Positions 1 to 7,941 are shown, numbered from the stretch's first letter. The stretch: 64,000 nucleotides of DNA from G963663615 sp963663615 (GCA_963663615.1 OY760517.1:248001-312000); one strand, 5' to 3'. Numbers and translations are program-made. Notes: generated by a model not told the origin, from the sequence alone.

Positions 1-2
1 AA

Positions 3-602
3 ACAACTACAATTCAAAAAGACAAATCCGGCAAAATGTTTATACATTACTGGATGCCTTGGGAAGGTGCTCAGGATACTGTAATTATGAACAAAACAGC
101 ACTATTTTCGCATGACTCGCTTTATGCCGAATTTAACAGAGGTTTTACCGAAATAAAAGATATTTATGTGTTCAGAAATTTCGAGGACAGCACTCTTCAT
201 GCACAGGCTGAGTTTTACTTTACCAGTGTTGACTCCCTAAAGCAATTACGTGCTTTCCGTGATGCCAATATTATGGTAAGAAAGGGAATGAGTAATACTT
301 ACAAGTTTTCACAATATATTTCCCCTTTCCCAAACGGATTTACTTATGGAAATGATAGCCTTGAAATAGAATATGTTTACTACCTTCCTGGCAGGATAAT
401 TAACCATAATGCTGACGAGCTTTCTCTTAACAAACTGACCTGGCATTTTACACCCGAAAAAATAGGTAAGGGAACAGTAATTTCCGCAACATATATCCCA
501 TTTAAATTGGGGCACACTCCTTACTGGATTTACTATTTAATGTTATTTATGCTCGTAACAGTATTTGTTTTTATTCTTTATAAGGCAGCAAAAGCCAAAT
601 AG
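3..602 (+). CDS. Exported protein with C-terminal membrane anchor, 5' end outside window
   Basis: The frame is open to the left edge, so the first ATG (position 36) is probably internal and the gene starts upstream. About 200 residues are visible. The body looks beta-rich, and the C-terminus is one hydrophobic helix followed by a short basic tail (KAAKAK), which suggests an extracytoplasmic domain anchored by its C-terminus. The stretch reading LPGRIINHN...LTWHF resembles the 'PG..I..N....N.LTW' pattern of LppM-type lipoprotein domains, but that is a weak resemblance. The ORF itself is convincing; I do not recognise a function. Confidence 0.6.
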   Translation, partial: TTTIQKDKSGKMFIHYWMPWEGAQDTVIMNKTALFSHDSLYAEFNRGFTEIKDIYVFRNFEDSTLHAQAEFYFTSVDSLKQLRAFRDANIMVRKGMSNTYKFSQYISPFPNGFTYGNDSLEIEYVYYLPGRIINHNADELSLNKLTWHFTPEKIGKGTVISATYIPFKLGHTPYWIYYLMLFMLVTVFVFILYKAAKAK

Positions 603-655
603 CATTGCTTTTATGAATTTCTTATAGTAAAACACTTAAAAACAAAGCTGTGGAC

Positions 656-948
656 ATGTCTCTTAACGAAAACGAAATAGAGATCATCCGTCAATAGTTT
701 AAGTCTCAGCCGGTGCTGAGGGCATACCTGTTTGGCTCCTACGCAAGGAACAAAGCCACCCCCGATAGCGATATTGATATACTTGTTGATTTGGATTATA
801 CAAAAGATATTGGCTTCAAATATGTTCGTATGTACAGAGAGTTGAATGATCTGCTTAAAAAAAGGTTGATCTTGTTTCATAGAAAGGTTTATCAAAGTTT
901 ATAGTAGAAAGAGTTAATTACGAAAAAGTACTATTATATAAAAAGTAA
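656..948 (+). pseudogene. Decayed minimal nucleotidyltransferase antitoxin (MntA/MNT family)
   Basis: Read across its lesions this is a full MNT-domain protein of about 97 codons: ATG at 656, the GSYAR and DSDIDILVD nucleotidyltransferase motifs, and the usual tail KGLSKFIVERVNYEKVLLY. It is broken three times: a TAG at 695-697 (codon 14, where a Tyr is expected), loss of one A in the A-run at 857-863 that shifts the frame, and a TAG at 880-882 in the restored frame. MNT proteins of this type AMPylate and neutralise HEPN toxins. The end overlaps the HEPN remnant, as in functional pairs. Only the piece from about 713 to 904 could be translated today. Confidence 0.82.
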
Positions 949-1282
949 ACTTTCTGATAAAGCCAGATTAGAGCATATTAGTGATGCCCTGGAAATAATA
1001 GTGCGTTTTACAAACCGTATTGATTATGAAAACTTTATTGAGGATATATTAGTTTATAATACTGTGCTAAGACAATTTGAGATTATTGGTGAGGCAGCAA
1101 ACAGAGTAAGTGTTGAAACAAGGGAGATGAGCACTAATATTCTATGGAGAGAGATAATTGATTTTAGAAACTTGCTTATTCATGAATATCATGGGGTTGA
1201 TTAAGAGGTGGTATGGAGTATTGTAAGAGAGAGAGTTTACGAACTTAAAACTAATATTTCAGAATTACTTATTAAACTGTAA
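938..1282 (+). pseudogene. Decayed HEPN-domain RNase toxin (HepT/DUF86 family)
   Basis: In one frame the sequence reads as a DUF86/HepT protein of about 114 codons. The HEPN RX4HXY motif is intact (RNLLIHEY). The expected ATG, overlapping the last codons of the MNT remnant, is now ATA (938-940), and a TAA at 1202-1204 interrupts the C-terminus just after HGVD; the frame then continues with EVVWSIVRERVYEL to a natural TAA at 1280-1282. In the family this protein is a ribonuclease toxin, AMPylated on the Tyr of that motif by its MNT partner. Both partners being broken argues for relaxed selection after loss of the pair. A GTG at 1001 could still start a fragment of 67 residues. Confidence 0.8.
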
Positions 1283-1561
1283 TATACATATTTTATATTC
1301 CAGGTCATCTCCTTTCAATAATGAGTCTTTTACTAATTCTTTATTGATTAGCGAATCAAGATTATTATTAATCTGCTTCGAGTCCTTAATCATTTCACTT
1401 AAAACCCATTTATTATTTGCATCCATACTCAGTACAAGTGCGGAATTTTGTACTTCTTTTAGTATCTCTACTTCATGCTTTACTTCCTCTAACTCCTTGT
1501 TAGGTAATAAGCTATATACTAAAAAGACAATGCTAACTATATTGAATATATACTTAAACAT
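1265..1561 (-). CDS. Small membrane-anchored coiled-coil protein, unknown function
   Basis: A 98-residue protein. The N-terminal ~20 residues form one hydrophobic segment (FNIVSIVFLVYSLL), followed by a charged, heptad-like helix (KELEEVKHEVEILKEVQ) and a polar tail. A good ribosome-binding site (GGGAG, about 9 nt upstream of ATG) supports translation. It sits alone on the minus strand downstream of the flotillin operon, and its 3' end overlaps the tail of the HEPN pseudogene by 18 bp. I recognise no family; a single-span protein with a periplasmic or cytoplasmic coiled coil is all that can be said. Confidence 0.5.
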   Translation of the reverse strand: MFKYIFNIVSIVFLVYSLLPNKELEEVKHEVEILKEVQNSALVLSMDANNKWVLSEMIKDSKQINNNLDSLINKELVKDSLLKGDDLEYKICILQFNK

Positions 1562-1617
1562 TAGTAGTTACTCCCAAACAATAACAATATGATTAAAAGT
1601 TAACCGGGTGCTGAGCA

Positions 1618-1639
1618 TGCCAAAGACAAAGCTTTGGCA
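1618..1639. other. Perfect hairpin downstream of the flotillin operon
   Basis: TGCCAAAG and CTTTGGCA form an 8-bp perfect stem with a 6-nt loop; GAG/CTC flanks can extend it. It lies about 20 bp past the stop of the minus-strand flotillin gene, where a terminator is expected, but no T-run follows on either strand, so termination is unproven. Confidence 0.4.
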
Positions 1640-1659
1640 AACTCAAGTACCACTTAAAA

Positions 1660-3402
1660 CTATTCTTTTGGTTCTTCACCGGTAAGGTTTTTTGTTAAAC
1701 CGTTAATATCGCCACCAGTTAGACCGATTTCTTTCATAATCGAATCAATCAAAGGAGCCTGGCTGCGGTATTTCAATGCACTGTTAACAACCTGATCGGC
1801 AAGATTGCCATCACCTGAACCAGCAGATTTACCATCGGCAGCTTCACCGTGTTTACCATTCATACCCGATACCTGGTAAATTTTAATATCATCAATTTTT
1901 TCCATTGGCTTAACACTTTGAGCCACAATATCAGCAAGATTTTCAATAATTGCATTTTTGATACGCATTGCAATTATTTCTGCTTTAAGGGTATTGTCAG
2001 CTTCATTAAGTGCACGTTTACCTTCGGCTTCAACTTTGTACTTCATTTCGGCAGCTTCGGCAAGCATTTTTTCTGAATCGCTCTTACCTTTTGAAATAAT
2101 TCTTTCTTTTTCTGCTTCAGCTTCAGCTTCAGTTTTAACAGCAGCAGCTTTATCCATTGCAGCTATTTTATCAGCTTCGGCAGCAACCTTAATTGTTATA
2201 GCATCTTTTTCGGCTTCCTGAGCAGATTTAATAAGCTCAATAGCTTTAAGACGAGTAGCAATCTCTTTTTCACGTACCGTTACAACTTCTTCTTCGGCTT
2301 TAACAGCATTTGCTCTTGCTTTTTCAGCTTCAGATTTTGCAACCGATTGTGCTTTCGATTTTTCGGCAATAGCTATCTGGCGATCCTGATCTGCAAGATT
2401 AACTGTTTTTTCGCGTTCAATTTCAGCACTTTCAATAATTTTAGTTCGCTCAATATCTTTTTCCTTGAGCATTTTTTCCTTGGCTATCCGCTGTTCTTCA
2501 ACCTGTTTTTCAGATTCAATTCTTGTCAGATCAACTTTCTGTTTAGCAGCAATTTCAGCCTCTTCGGCAACGCGTCTTTTTTCAGCCTGCTGTACCTGTG
2601 TTTCAGAAGTCTCTTCTGCCTGTCGCACTTCAATTTCTCTTCTTTGTGCCAGGCGGGCATATTCTTCTTCCTTCTGAAGTGTAAGCTTCTCTTTTTCAGT
2701 CTGGAGGTCTTTTTGTTTCAGCATAACTTCAGTATCTTTTTCAATGTCATTACGCTGTTTTTTACGCTTTTCAATTGCTTCTGTAAGCTTTGTTAAACCT
2801 TCTGCATCAAATGCATTTTGCGGATTAAAATGTTCTCTGTCTGTTTGGTCAAGTGCAGTAAGCGAAACCGACTCAAGTTCAAGTCCGTTTTTAAGCAAGT
2901 CCTCACTAACAGCAGCTTGTACTTTTTGCACAAACTCAACACGTTGTTCATGAAGTTCTTCAAGAGCCATTTCGGCAGCAACGGCACGCAAGGCATCAAC
3001 AAATTTGCCTTCAATAAGCTGTTTAAGATCATTTGGTTCAAGAGTTTTTCTACCCAGTGTTTGGGCAGCGTTAGCAATTGCATCAATAGTTGGCTGTACG
3101 CGAACATAAAACTCGGCTGTAACATCAACTCGCATACGGTCGCGGGTAATTAAGGCTTGTTCATCGGCACGCCTAACTTCCAACCGCAAAGTATTCATGT
3201 TAACAAGAATTATTTCGTGAAGTACCGGTAATACCAATGCACCCCCGTTCATTATCACCTTCTGACCGCCCATACCTGTTCTTACAAAAGCTACTTCTTT
3301 AGATGCCTTTTTGTAAAGTCTGGCAATTATCATAAAAAGTACCATAAGAAGGACACCCAGAATTATCGCAATGGTAATAATCATTTGCGATGTAAATTGC
3401 AT
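1660..3402 (-). CDS. yqiK: Flotillin-family membrane scaffold protein (YqiK-like)
   Basis: 580 residues from the ATG at 3402, which has GGAGG 5 nt upstream. An N-terminal membrane helix (about residues 6-27) is followed by a SPFH/band-7 domain (about 30-200) and a very long Ala/Glu/Lys-rich coiled coil (about 220-480), then a short C-terminal domain ending near TGGDINGLT. This is the layout of flotillin/YqiK proteins, which oligomerise at the inner membrane and organise microdomains. It is the last gene of a four-gene operon with PspA and a YqiJ-like protein; in E. coli yqiJ and yqiK are also neighbours. The role in membrane homeostasis is inferred from family and context. Confidence 0.9.
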   Translation of the reverse strand: MQFTSQMIITIAIILGVLLMVLFMIIARLYKKASKEVAFVRTGMGGQKVIMNGGALVLPVLHEIILVNMNTLRLEVRRADEQALITRDRMRVDVTAEFYVRVQPTIDAIANAAQTLGRKTLEPNDLKQLIEGKFVDALRAVAAEMALEELHEQRVEFVQKVQAAVSEDLLKNGLELESVSLTALDQTDREHFNPQNAFDAEGLTKLTEAIEKRKKQRNDIEKDTEVMLKQKDLQTEKEKLTLQKEEEYARLAQRREIEVRQAEETSETQVQQAEKRRVAEEAEIAAKQKVDLTRIESEKQVEEQRIAKEKMLKEKDIERTKIIESAEIEREKTVNLADQDRQIAIAEKSKAQSVAKSEAEKARANAVKAEEEVVTVREKEIATRLKAIELIKSAQEAEKDAITIKVAAEADKIAAMDKAAAVKTEAEAEAEKERIISKGKSDSEKMLAEAAEMKYKVEAEGKRALNEADNTLKAEIIAMRIKNAIIENLADIVAQSVKPMEKIDDIKIYQVSGMNGKHGEAADGKSAGSGDGNLADQVVNSALKYRSQAPLIDSIMKEIGLTGGDINGLTKNLTGEEPKE

Positions 3403-3422
3403 TTTTACCTCCAAAAAATTGG

Positions 3423-4094
3423 TTAATTATCTGATAAATTTTTATTAGGATTTTCAATCACCAAAAAGGTACAACCTTTCTGCTCTATAAGTAATACCTC
3501 TGTACCCTGTAAATATTCAATGCCATTTTCTTCTGGCTCAACCATTATATAATGAGTTTGTCCGTGAATATCCTTTAGCTTAGCCTGAGCAGGTTTTCCT
3601 GAAGAAGCTTTTCCAAGTATAATTGTTGCCACATGCCCAATAAAAGATGCACGAGATACAGCCGTTGTTTCCTCTTGCGGAATAATTTTGGCAAACAATT
3701 TGGTTGAAACTCGTACAATCGGTAGTGCCAATAATATTGCAGGCACCAGGGCAATTAAACCGGGCAGATAAAAATCGGCAACAGAAAATGCAACAAAGTT
3801 TACCAGATACCCCATTATTCCAAATACTGCCAGAAAAATTACAAAGAGAACAATCATTGGTACTTTGCCAAGCATTACCCACGAAAGTATGGTTGTAAAG
3901 AAGGATGGAGTTTCCAGTTCAGTATTTATATCACCATCCACATCAAGATCAACCTCGGGGAACATATCGTCAAGGATATTCATAAATCCCATGCCCAATA
4001 TGGTTCCTATTCCCTCAAGAATGGCAATAAGGAACATAAAGGCAATTGATATTGTAAATGCAAGGTTTTCGGGTGCCAGAATAAAGTTTATCAT
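3423..4094 (-). CDS. yqiJ: YqiJ-like (DUF1449/NfeD-type) membrane protein with OB-fold tail
   Basis: 223 residues: an N-terminal membrane segment (about 12-38), an acidic Asp/Glu loop (PEVDLDVDGDIN), two or three further membrane segments (about 75-145), and a soluble C-terminal beta-rich domain (about 150-215) of the OB/NfeD kind. YqiJ/NfeD proteins are the regular partners of flotillins. The start codon overlaps the pspA stop as ATGA (4091-4094), indicating translational coupling, and the flotillin gene follows 20 bp later. Confidence 0.8.
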   Translation of the reverse strand: MINFILAPENLAFTISIAFMFLIAILEGIGTILGMGFMNILDDMFPEVDLDVDGDINTELETPSFFTTILSWVMLGKVPMIVLFVIFLAVFGIMGYLVNFVAFSVADFYLPGLIALVPAILLALPIVRVSTKLFAKIIPQEETTAVSRASFIGHVATIILGKASSGKPAQAKLKDIHGQTHYIMVEPEENGIEYLQGTEVLLIEQKGCTFLVIENPNKNLSDN

Positions 4095-4771
4095 TTTGAA
4101 CTCATATTTGCTTTAATTTGTGCCAGGCGTTCCTGAATTCTGTTTTTACGTGAAAGCTCTTCAAGTTCGGCAAGCTGTGCCCCGGATTTAAGGTCGGTTT
4201 TGCCACCACCTGCTACACCTGTTGTTTGTTCCATAATCCTGTCGAAAGCAGCCTCGGCACGGGCAACTTTGTCTGCAACGTTACTTTTTCCCTCAACTGT
4301 ACCGGCAGATGTTACAGAGGCAGCTGAATCCTTGGCATCTTTCATTGTACGTAGTTCGTCACGCATTTCACGTTTTTTGGCTTGTAAAGCCTCAATCATT
4401 TTGTTTAGCTCATTTTCTTTTTCAGTGCTATCCTGAATTGAGTTTTCAAGTACCGGAATCTGGGCTTCAAGATCCATTTGCTGGGCAACGGCTGTCTCGG
4501 CAAGGTCTTCACGGTTTTCTCTTATTGCCAGTTCAATTTTATCAACAAGGTCTTCGTGCTTTCTGTTAGCTTCATTTAGTCGGTTGGAAGTTATATGTTT
4601 ATTGGCAGTAATTTTGCCAAGTTCGGAACGCACATCATAAATGGCAGAATCTATTTCGCGAATTGTTTCCTCCATTACAACTTCGGGAGCAGAACTTTCA
4701 AGAATTTCAACAAGTTTGTTGGCACTACCGGAAATAATCCTCATTACGCGGGTTGTTATAGTCTCTTTCAT
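4091..4771 (-). CDS. pspA: PspA/IM30 family membrane-remodelling protein
   Basis: 226 residues from the ATG at 4771, chosen because AGGAG stands 6 nt upstream; the frame also has earlier start codons inside the preceding gene. The product is almost entirely helical and heptad-rich, with the N-terminal MRIISGSANKLVE helix and the long EEL/EAL coiled coil typical of PspA/IM30 and its YjfJ branch, which coat and repair stressed inner membranes. One base separates it from the upstream gene's stop and it overlaps the downstream gene by 4 nt, so the three are translated together. Confidence 0.85.
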   Translation of the reverse strand: MKETITTRVMRIISGSANKLVEILESSAPEVVMEETIREIDSAIYDVRSELGKITANKHITSNRLNEANRKHEDLVDKIELAIRENREDLAETAVAQQMDLEAQIPVLENSIQDSTEKENELNKMIEALQAKKREMRDELRTMKDAKDSAASVTSAGTVEGKSNVADKVARAEAAFDRIMEQTTGVAGGGKTDLKSGAQLAELEELSRKNRIQERLAQIKANMSSK

Positions 4772-4772
4772 C

Positions 4773-5291
4773 TTATTTCTCCTTATTACTGTTAACCTTT
4801 TCAATTATTGATGCAATTTCGAGAATAGGGTCCATGTTGGTCTTGATTATCCCCGGATCGTAACATGGCGCCTTTTCGGTAACACCAAGACGTAGTACAA
4901 ATTCTACAAGGGAAAATATTCTTTTGGCAATACCATCCTCAAACTCCTTCAGGAATTTTTCGTCAACCTTGCCATCAGGCTCGGGAACTGTTGTAATATA
5001 GTATGCCAGTGTTTCTGTTGCCCACTCCACAAACTTGTTGAGAAGTTCGGAATGTAAATTAAGTTTTCTTCCGTTCTCAAGCAATATTGTATTTGGCTCC
5101 TGTGTTAAATTTTTGAGTAACCGTAAGCCTTTTCCGTAATCGCCGGTGGAATGCAGCATCTCTTTATACTGACCAATTATATACCGTATTTTATCGCTGG
5201 GGGTTTTTGCTTCTGTTACTTCCAGTCCGGAAATAAACTCAAAGTCCCCCTCCGTCATTCTTACACTCATTGTTGTACTTTTTGCTGCCAT
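4773..5291 (-). CDS. Ribbon-helix-helix-like protein heading the pspA-flotillin operon
   Basis: 172 residues from the ATG at 5291, preceded by AAAGGAG at good spacing; an in-frame ATG at 5351 falls inside the -10 box and is not used. Residues 1-45 look like a ribbon-helix-helix fold: a short basic strand (TTMSVRMTEGD) and two helices including TPSDKIRYIIGQ. The remaining ~125 residues are helical and of unknown kind. A palindrome between the -10 box and the start codon would be a natural target, so an autoregulator of the operon is a reasonable inference, not shown. I do not recognise the C-terminal part. Confidence 0.6.
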   Translation of the reverse strand: MAAKSTTMSVRMTEGDFEFISGLEVTEAKTPSDKIRYIIGQYKEMLHSTGDYGKGLRLLKNLTQEPNTILLENGRKLNLHSELLNKFVEWATETLAYYITTVPEPDGKVDEKFLKEFEDGIAKRIFSLVEFVLRLGVTEKAPCYDPGIIKTNMDPILEIASIIEKVNSNKEK

Positions 5292-5312
5292 GTAAACTCC
5301 TTTTGTGAGTTC

Positions 5313-5350
5313 TGTTTGCGTAAATTGCAAAATGTTTACGTTTGCAAACA
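5313..5350 (-). promoter_or_regulatory. Candidate operator of the pspA-flotillin operon
   Basis: Imperfect palindrome directly downstream of the -10 box. Outer arms TGTTTGC and GCAAACA are perfect inverted repeats, with GTAAA/TTTAC elements inside at unequal spacing and an extra TTGCAA between. Its placement over the transcription start is typical of repressor sites. The RHH-like protein encoded by the first gene is the obvious candidate binder. Confidence 0.5.
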
Positions 5351-5379
5351 AATATAGTCGAAGTGCATGCGTTTGTCAA
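5351..5379 (-). promoter_or_regulatory. Sigma70-type promoter of the pspA-flotillin operon
   Basis: On the minus strand TTGACA (5379-5374) and TATATT (5356-5351) are separated by exactly 17 bp, near the housekeeping sigma consensus. Transcription would start near 5344 and give a leader of about 50 nt ahead of the RHH-like gene. It is the best -35/-10 match I found in this window. Confidence 0.75.
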
Positions 5380-5604
5380 GAAAAATCGTAAATAAATTGA
5401 GGAATTTGGTGCGTGCCTGGTTTTTGTTTTTGATGGATGGGGTTTTGAGGGATGGTTTTCGTGATGGTATCCAATGCTATGATTGAAATTATGGCGTGGA
5501 GTCGTATAACCCGCAGTGAATAAATTCACCGGCGGGTTTTGGTTGATGTAGTTCTATACTTGGTATAGCAAATTTTCTGGAAGTCGTTATGAAAATCAAG
5601 TTAC

Positions 5605-5727
5605 AAAACCACCGAAATTTTTAAAATTTCGGAGGTTTGCTGTACGAATTAGCTCTTAAATTTGTAGTGCGGCATCTTGTGCAGCAATGAATATAATATT
5701 GAAAAATATCTAAGTCCCGCGAGGGAC
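5605..5727. repeat. Structured intergenic repeat, copy 1
   Basis: 123 bp nearly identical to 7528-7651 (one indel and a few substitutions). It carries three inverted repeats: a CCGAAATTTT/AAAATTTCGG stem, TGCTGTAC (5638-5645) with GTGCAGCA (5679-5686), and GTCCC-GCGA-GGGAC (5714-5727). The copies sit on either side of the T9SS cargo gene at 5846-7516. No protein is encoded. In the gap between the stress-operon promoter and this repeat (5380-5604) I see nothing further. Confidence 0.85.
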
Positions 5728-5780
5728 TGATTACTTAACAATTAATTAGCATAATCTACCTATATATATAATTCATTAAT

Positions 5781-5811
5781 TTTGATCGAATTATCAAAAT
5801 CACTATTTTTG
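5781..5811 (+). promoter_or_regulatory. Bacteroidota-type promoter of the cargo gene
   Basis: TTTG (5781-5784) and TATTTTTG (5804-5811) are separated by 19 bp, matching the -33/-7 pattern (TTG, TAnnTTTG) known for Bacteroidota housekeeping sigma. The cargo gene's start codon follows 34 bp later. Confidence 0.55.
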
Positions 5812-5845
5812 TGCTTTAATGAGGTTAATAACTAAAGGGCTAAAA

Positions 5846-7516
5846 ATGAAAAAACTGATACTTTTGGTAATACTATTACCATTTATCCTATTTGCACAAG
5901 AGAAAAATGTAAAACCCGAAATTCAAATTCCAACTTCTGTTAATGAAGAACTAAGAACAACTGATTACACCTCCATCAATGAAATTTGTATGTTCATTTA
6001 TTCAAATGGTATTGGTTCACATGATCCAACAACTAATTCTAATGGCTTCTATTGGCCCGGGGGTGAATCCGCAAGCATCCCCGCAGTGTATTCAGATGGA
6101 CCTATGATTGGATTTAAGGTAAATGATTCGGTACGTGTTTATGGTGCTGGTTATAGTTCTGCATTTACTCCCGGAGCATTAGATAATGAAGGGAATCCTT
6201 ACCCAGAATCGCATGAAAGTATGGGAATATATAAAGTACGAAAGAATCCTGGTGCAGTTTCTGACGTTGATGAACGAGAATATATGGCTTATTGTGAAGA
6301 ACATTGGCCTGGTCAATATGGTGCACCTTATGTAGATAATAATAATGACGGAGTTTTTACTGTAGGAGTTGATGATCTTGATTTTCTTGGGGATGAAATG
6401 CTATATACCGTATTTAATGCCGCAAATTCAACAAGTACTAACTCATTTCTAAAATGTCCAGCAGAAAAACTGGAAATTCAGTCAACTGTTTTTGAATTGA
6501 GCTTAAGTGGAATATTGTATGGAAATGTTGTTTTTAAGAACTACTGTTATATAAATAAATCTGATAAAACATTTAAGGATGTTTACATTTCCTATTGGAT
6601 GGATACTGATCTCGGAAATTTCAATGATGATTTTGTTGGTTGTTCTCCTGAACATAATGCTGGTTATTCATATAATGGGGACAATTATGATGAGGATTTT
6701 TATAATTCAGAGCCACCCGCAATAGCTTATTCCCAAATTTACGGACCAATGGTTCCTGGTAATACTGATGATGTAGCAATTACACCAAAGGGTGACCGAA
6801 TGGGTTATAAAAATTTACCTGTTACAGGTTTTGCCTTTTATTATTATGGAAGTAGTACATACGCCCAACCTGATTTTGGCTCTTACAATGGTGCAACTCA
6901 ATTTTACAACAACATGCAGTCAAAACCAATTAGTGGTTCCAGTTACATAGACCCAAATACCAGTCAACCGGTAATACTTCCATTATCAGGGAGACCAGAC
7001 GAAAACACCGGTTGGTTTGAAGGTGATGGCTGGCCAAACGGTCCGGAAGCAGGTGACAGAGTTATGATGATTTCATCAGGTCCATTTGATATGGAGCCTG
7101 GTGATACCCAATATGTTTCCTATGCTATCCATATAAACAGAGGCTCGGATAATATTAACAGCGTTACTACTGTTCTTGATAACGTTGAACAAATATTAAA
7201 CCGCTATGGCAATGGGTTAACTAATGTAAAAGATTACGCAGGTGAAACTCCCGAAAGCTTCTCACTTGAACAGAACTACCCAAATCCGTTTAATCCGACA
7301 ACAAGTATCAGGTTTTCAGTTCCAGAAGCTGGAAATGCAAAGCTGAATATTTATAACAGTCTTGGTGAATTGGTTAAGTCTGTAGTAAATAAACATTTGG
7401 ACGCCGGGAATTATGAGTCAACAGTCGATATGTCAGATTTTGCATCAGGGATGTATATCTATCGACTTACTACAAACCAATATAGCTCATCAAAGAAAAT
7501 GATGTTGATTAAATAG
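5846..7516 (+). CDS. Secreted T9SS cargo protein, paralogue of the large protein at 39100
   Basis: 556 residues from the ATG at 5846, chosen because a clean signal peptide (MKKLILLVILLPFILFAQ) starts there; an in-frame ATG lies 27 bp upstream. Residues ~40-450 are homologous to the N-terminal half of the protein at 39100-42450: shared SHDP...GFYWPGG, GAPYVD.NNDGVF, DLGN.NDDF.GC, YNGDNYDED and MEPGDTQ motifs. The DNNNDG loop looks calcium-binding. The C-terminal ~85 residues are a type A T9SS sorting domain (NYPNPFNPTT..., ending KKMMLIK), so the product should be exported across the outer membrane and attached or released there. Function unknown. The gene is monocistronic between two copies of a structured repeat. 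Confidence 0.85.
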   Translation: MKKLILLVILLPFILFAQEKNVKPEIQIPTSVNEELRTTDYTSINEICMFIYSNGIGSHDPTTNSNGFYWPGGESASIPAVYSDGPMIGFKVNDSVRVYGAGYSSAFTPGALDNEGNPYPESHESMGIYKVRKNPGAVSDVDEREYMAYCEEHWPGQYGAPYVDNNNDGVFTVGVDDLDFLGDEMLYTVFNAANSTSTNSFLKCPAEKLEIQSTVFELSLSGILYGNVVFKNYCYINKSDKTFKDVYISYWMDTDLGNFNDDFVGCSPEHNAGYSYNGDNYDEDFYNSEPPAIAYSQIYGPMVPGNTDDVAITPKGDRMGYKNLPVTGFAFYYYGSSTYAQPDFGSYNGATQFYNNMQSKPISGSSYIDPNTSQPVILPLSGRPDENTGWFEGDGWPNGPEAGDRVMMISSGPFDMEPGDTQYVSYAIHINRGSDNINSVTTVLDNVEQILNRYGNGLTNVKDYAGETPESFSLEQNYPNPFNPTTSIRFSVPEAGNAKLNIYNSLGELVKSVVNKHLDAGNYESTVDMSDFASGMYIYRLTTNQYSSSKKMMLIK

Positions 7517-7527
7517 TTTCAAGATAA

Positions 7528-7651
7528 AAAACCTCCGAAATTTTTAAAAATTTCGGAGGTTTGCTGCACGAATTAGCTCTTAAATTTGTAGTGCGGCATC
7601 TTGTGCAGCAATGAATATAATATAGAAAAATATCTAAGTACCGCGAGGGAC
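7528..7651. repeat. Structured intergenic repeat, copy 2
   Basis: Second copy of the repeat at 5605-5727, starting 12 bp after the cargo gene stop. The first inverted repeat is here a perfect 30-nt palindrome (7531-7560) and could end the cargo transcript. The second is TGCTGCAC (7562-7569) with GTGCAGCA (7603-7610); relative to copy 1 a C replaces a T at a position where both can pair with G. The third reads GTACC-GCGA-GGGAC with one mismatch. Confidence 0.85.
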
Positions 7652-7930
7652 AAAAGGTTTATAGAAAACCACGCAATAAGGATACACAAAGCCTCAACGG
7701 GGCGAATGATAAACACCAGCGGTGCGGCTCATCTGTAGAAAGGGAGAATAAGGCAATAAATATAAGCTCCTTTAGGTGCGGCTCGTTAATACCGTAATTT
7801 ATAACGAGACGCAGCTACGCAGCTCAAATAGCATTTCCTCAAAATTTAACTACAGATGAATTACCCCTCCGGGGCATTATGCAAATTTAAATAAGGGGAA
7901 CCAGCTTTAATACCTTGCAAGGGGATAGCT
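7652..7930. repeat. Cluster of REP-like short palindromes and phrases
   Basis: Non-coding. It holds two copies of GGTGCGGCTC (7721-7730 and 7775-7784), small GC hairpins in otherwise AT-rich DNA (CCCC-TCC-GGGG at 7864-7874, CCTTGCAAGG at 7913-7922) and an AACGGGGCGAATG phrase. They look like eroded pieces of dispersed intergenic repeats similar to the GCGA hairpin in the flanking 124-bp element. No ORF of note is seen in the 7517-8038 gap. Confidence 0.5.
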
Positions 7931-7941
7931 TACCAATATGA

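Noticed and set aside
656..1282. Stop-codon readthrough or recoding to rescue the MNT-HEPN genes
   Set aside because: Both TAG and TAA interrupt the frames, a frameshift and a lost start are also present, and all neighbouring genes use the three stops normally.
1849..2953. Several overlapping plus-strand ORFs rich in Ser, Phe and Leu opposite the flotillin gene
   Set aside because: They mirror the Ala/Glu/Lys-rich coiled coil on the other strand, overlap each other in different frames and lack ribosome-binding sites; antisense shadows.
5239..5529. Minus-strand ORF of 96 codons across the stress-operon promoter
   Set aside because: It runs through the -35/-10 boxes and operator in a different frame from the RHH-like gene, has biased low-complexity composition and no ribosome-binding site.
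5605..7651. Insertion sequence or integron cassette formed by the direct repeats
   Set aside because: No transposase or integrase gene, no visible target-site duplication, and the enclosed gene encodes an exported protein. Kept only as a repeat finding.
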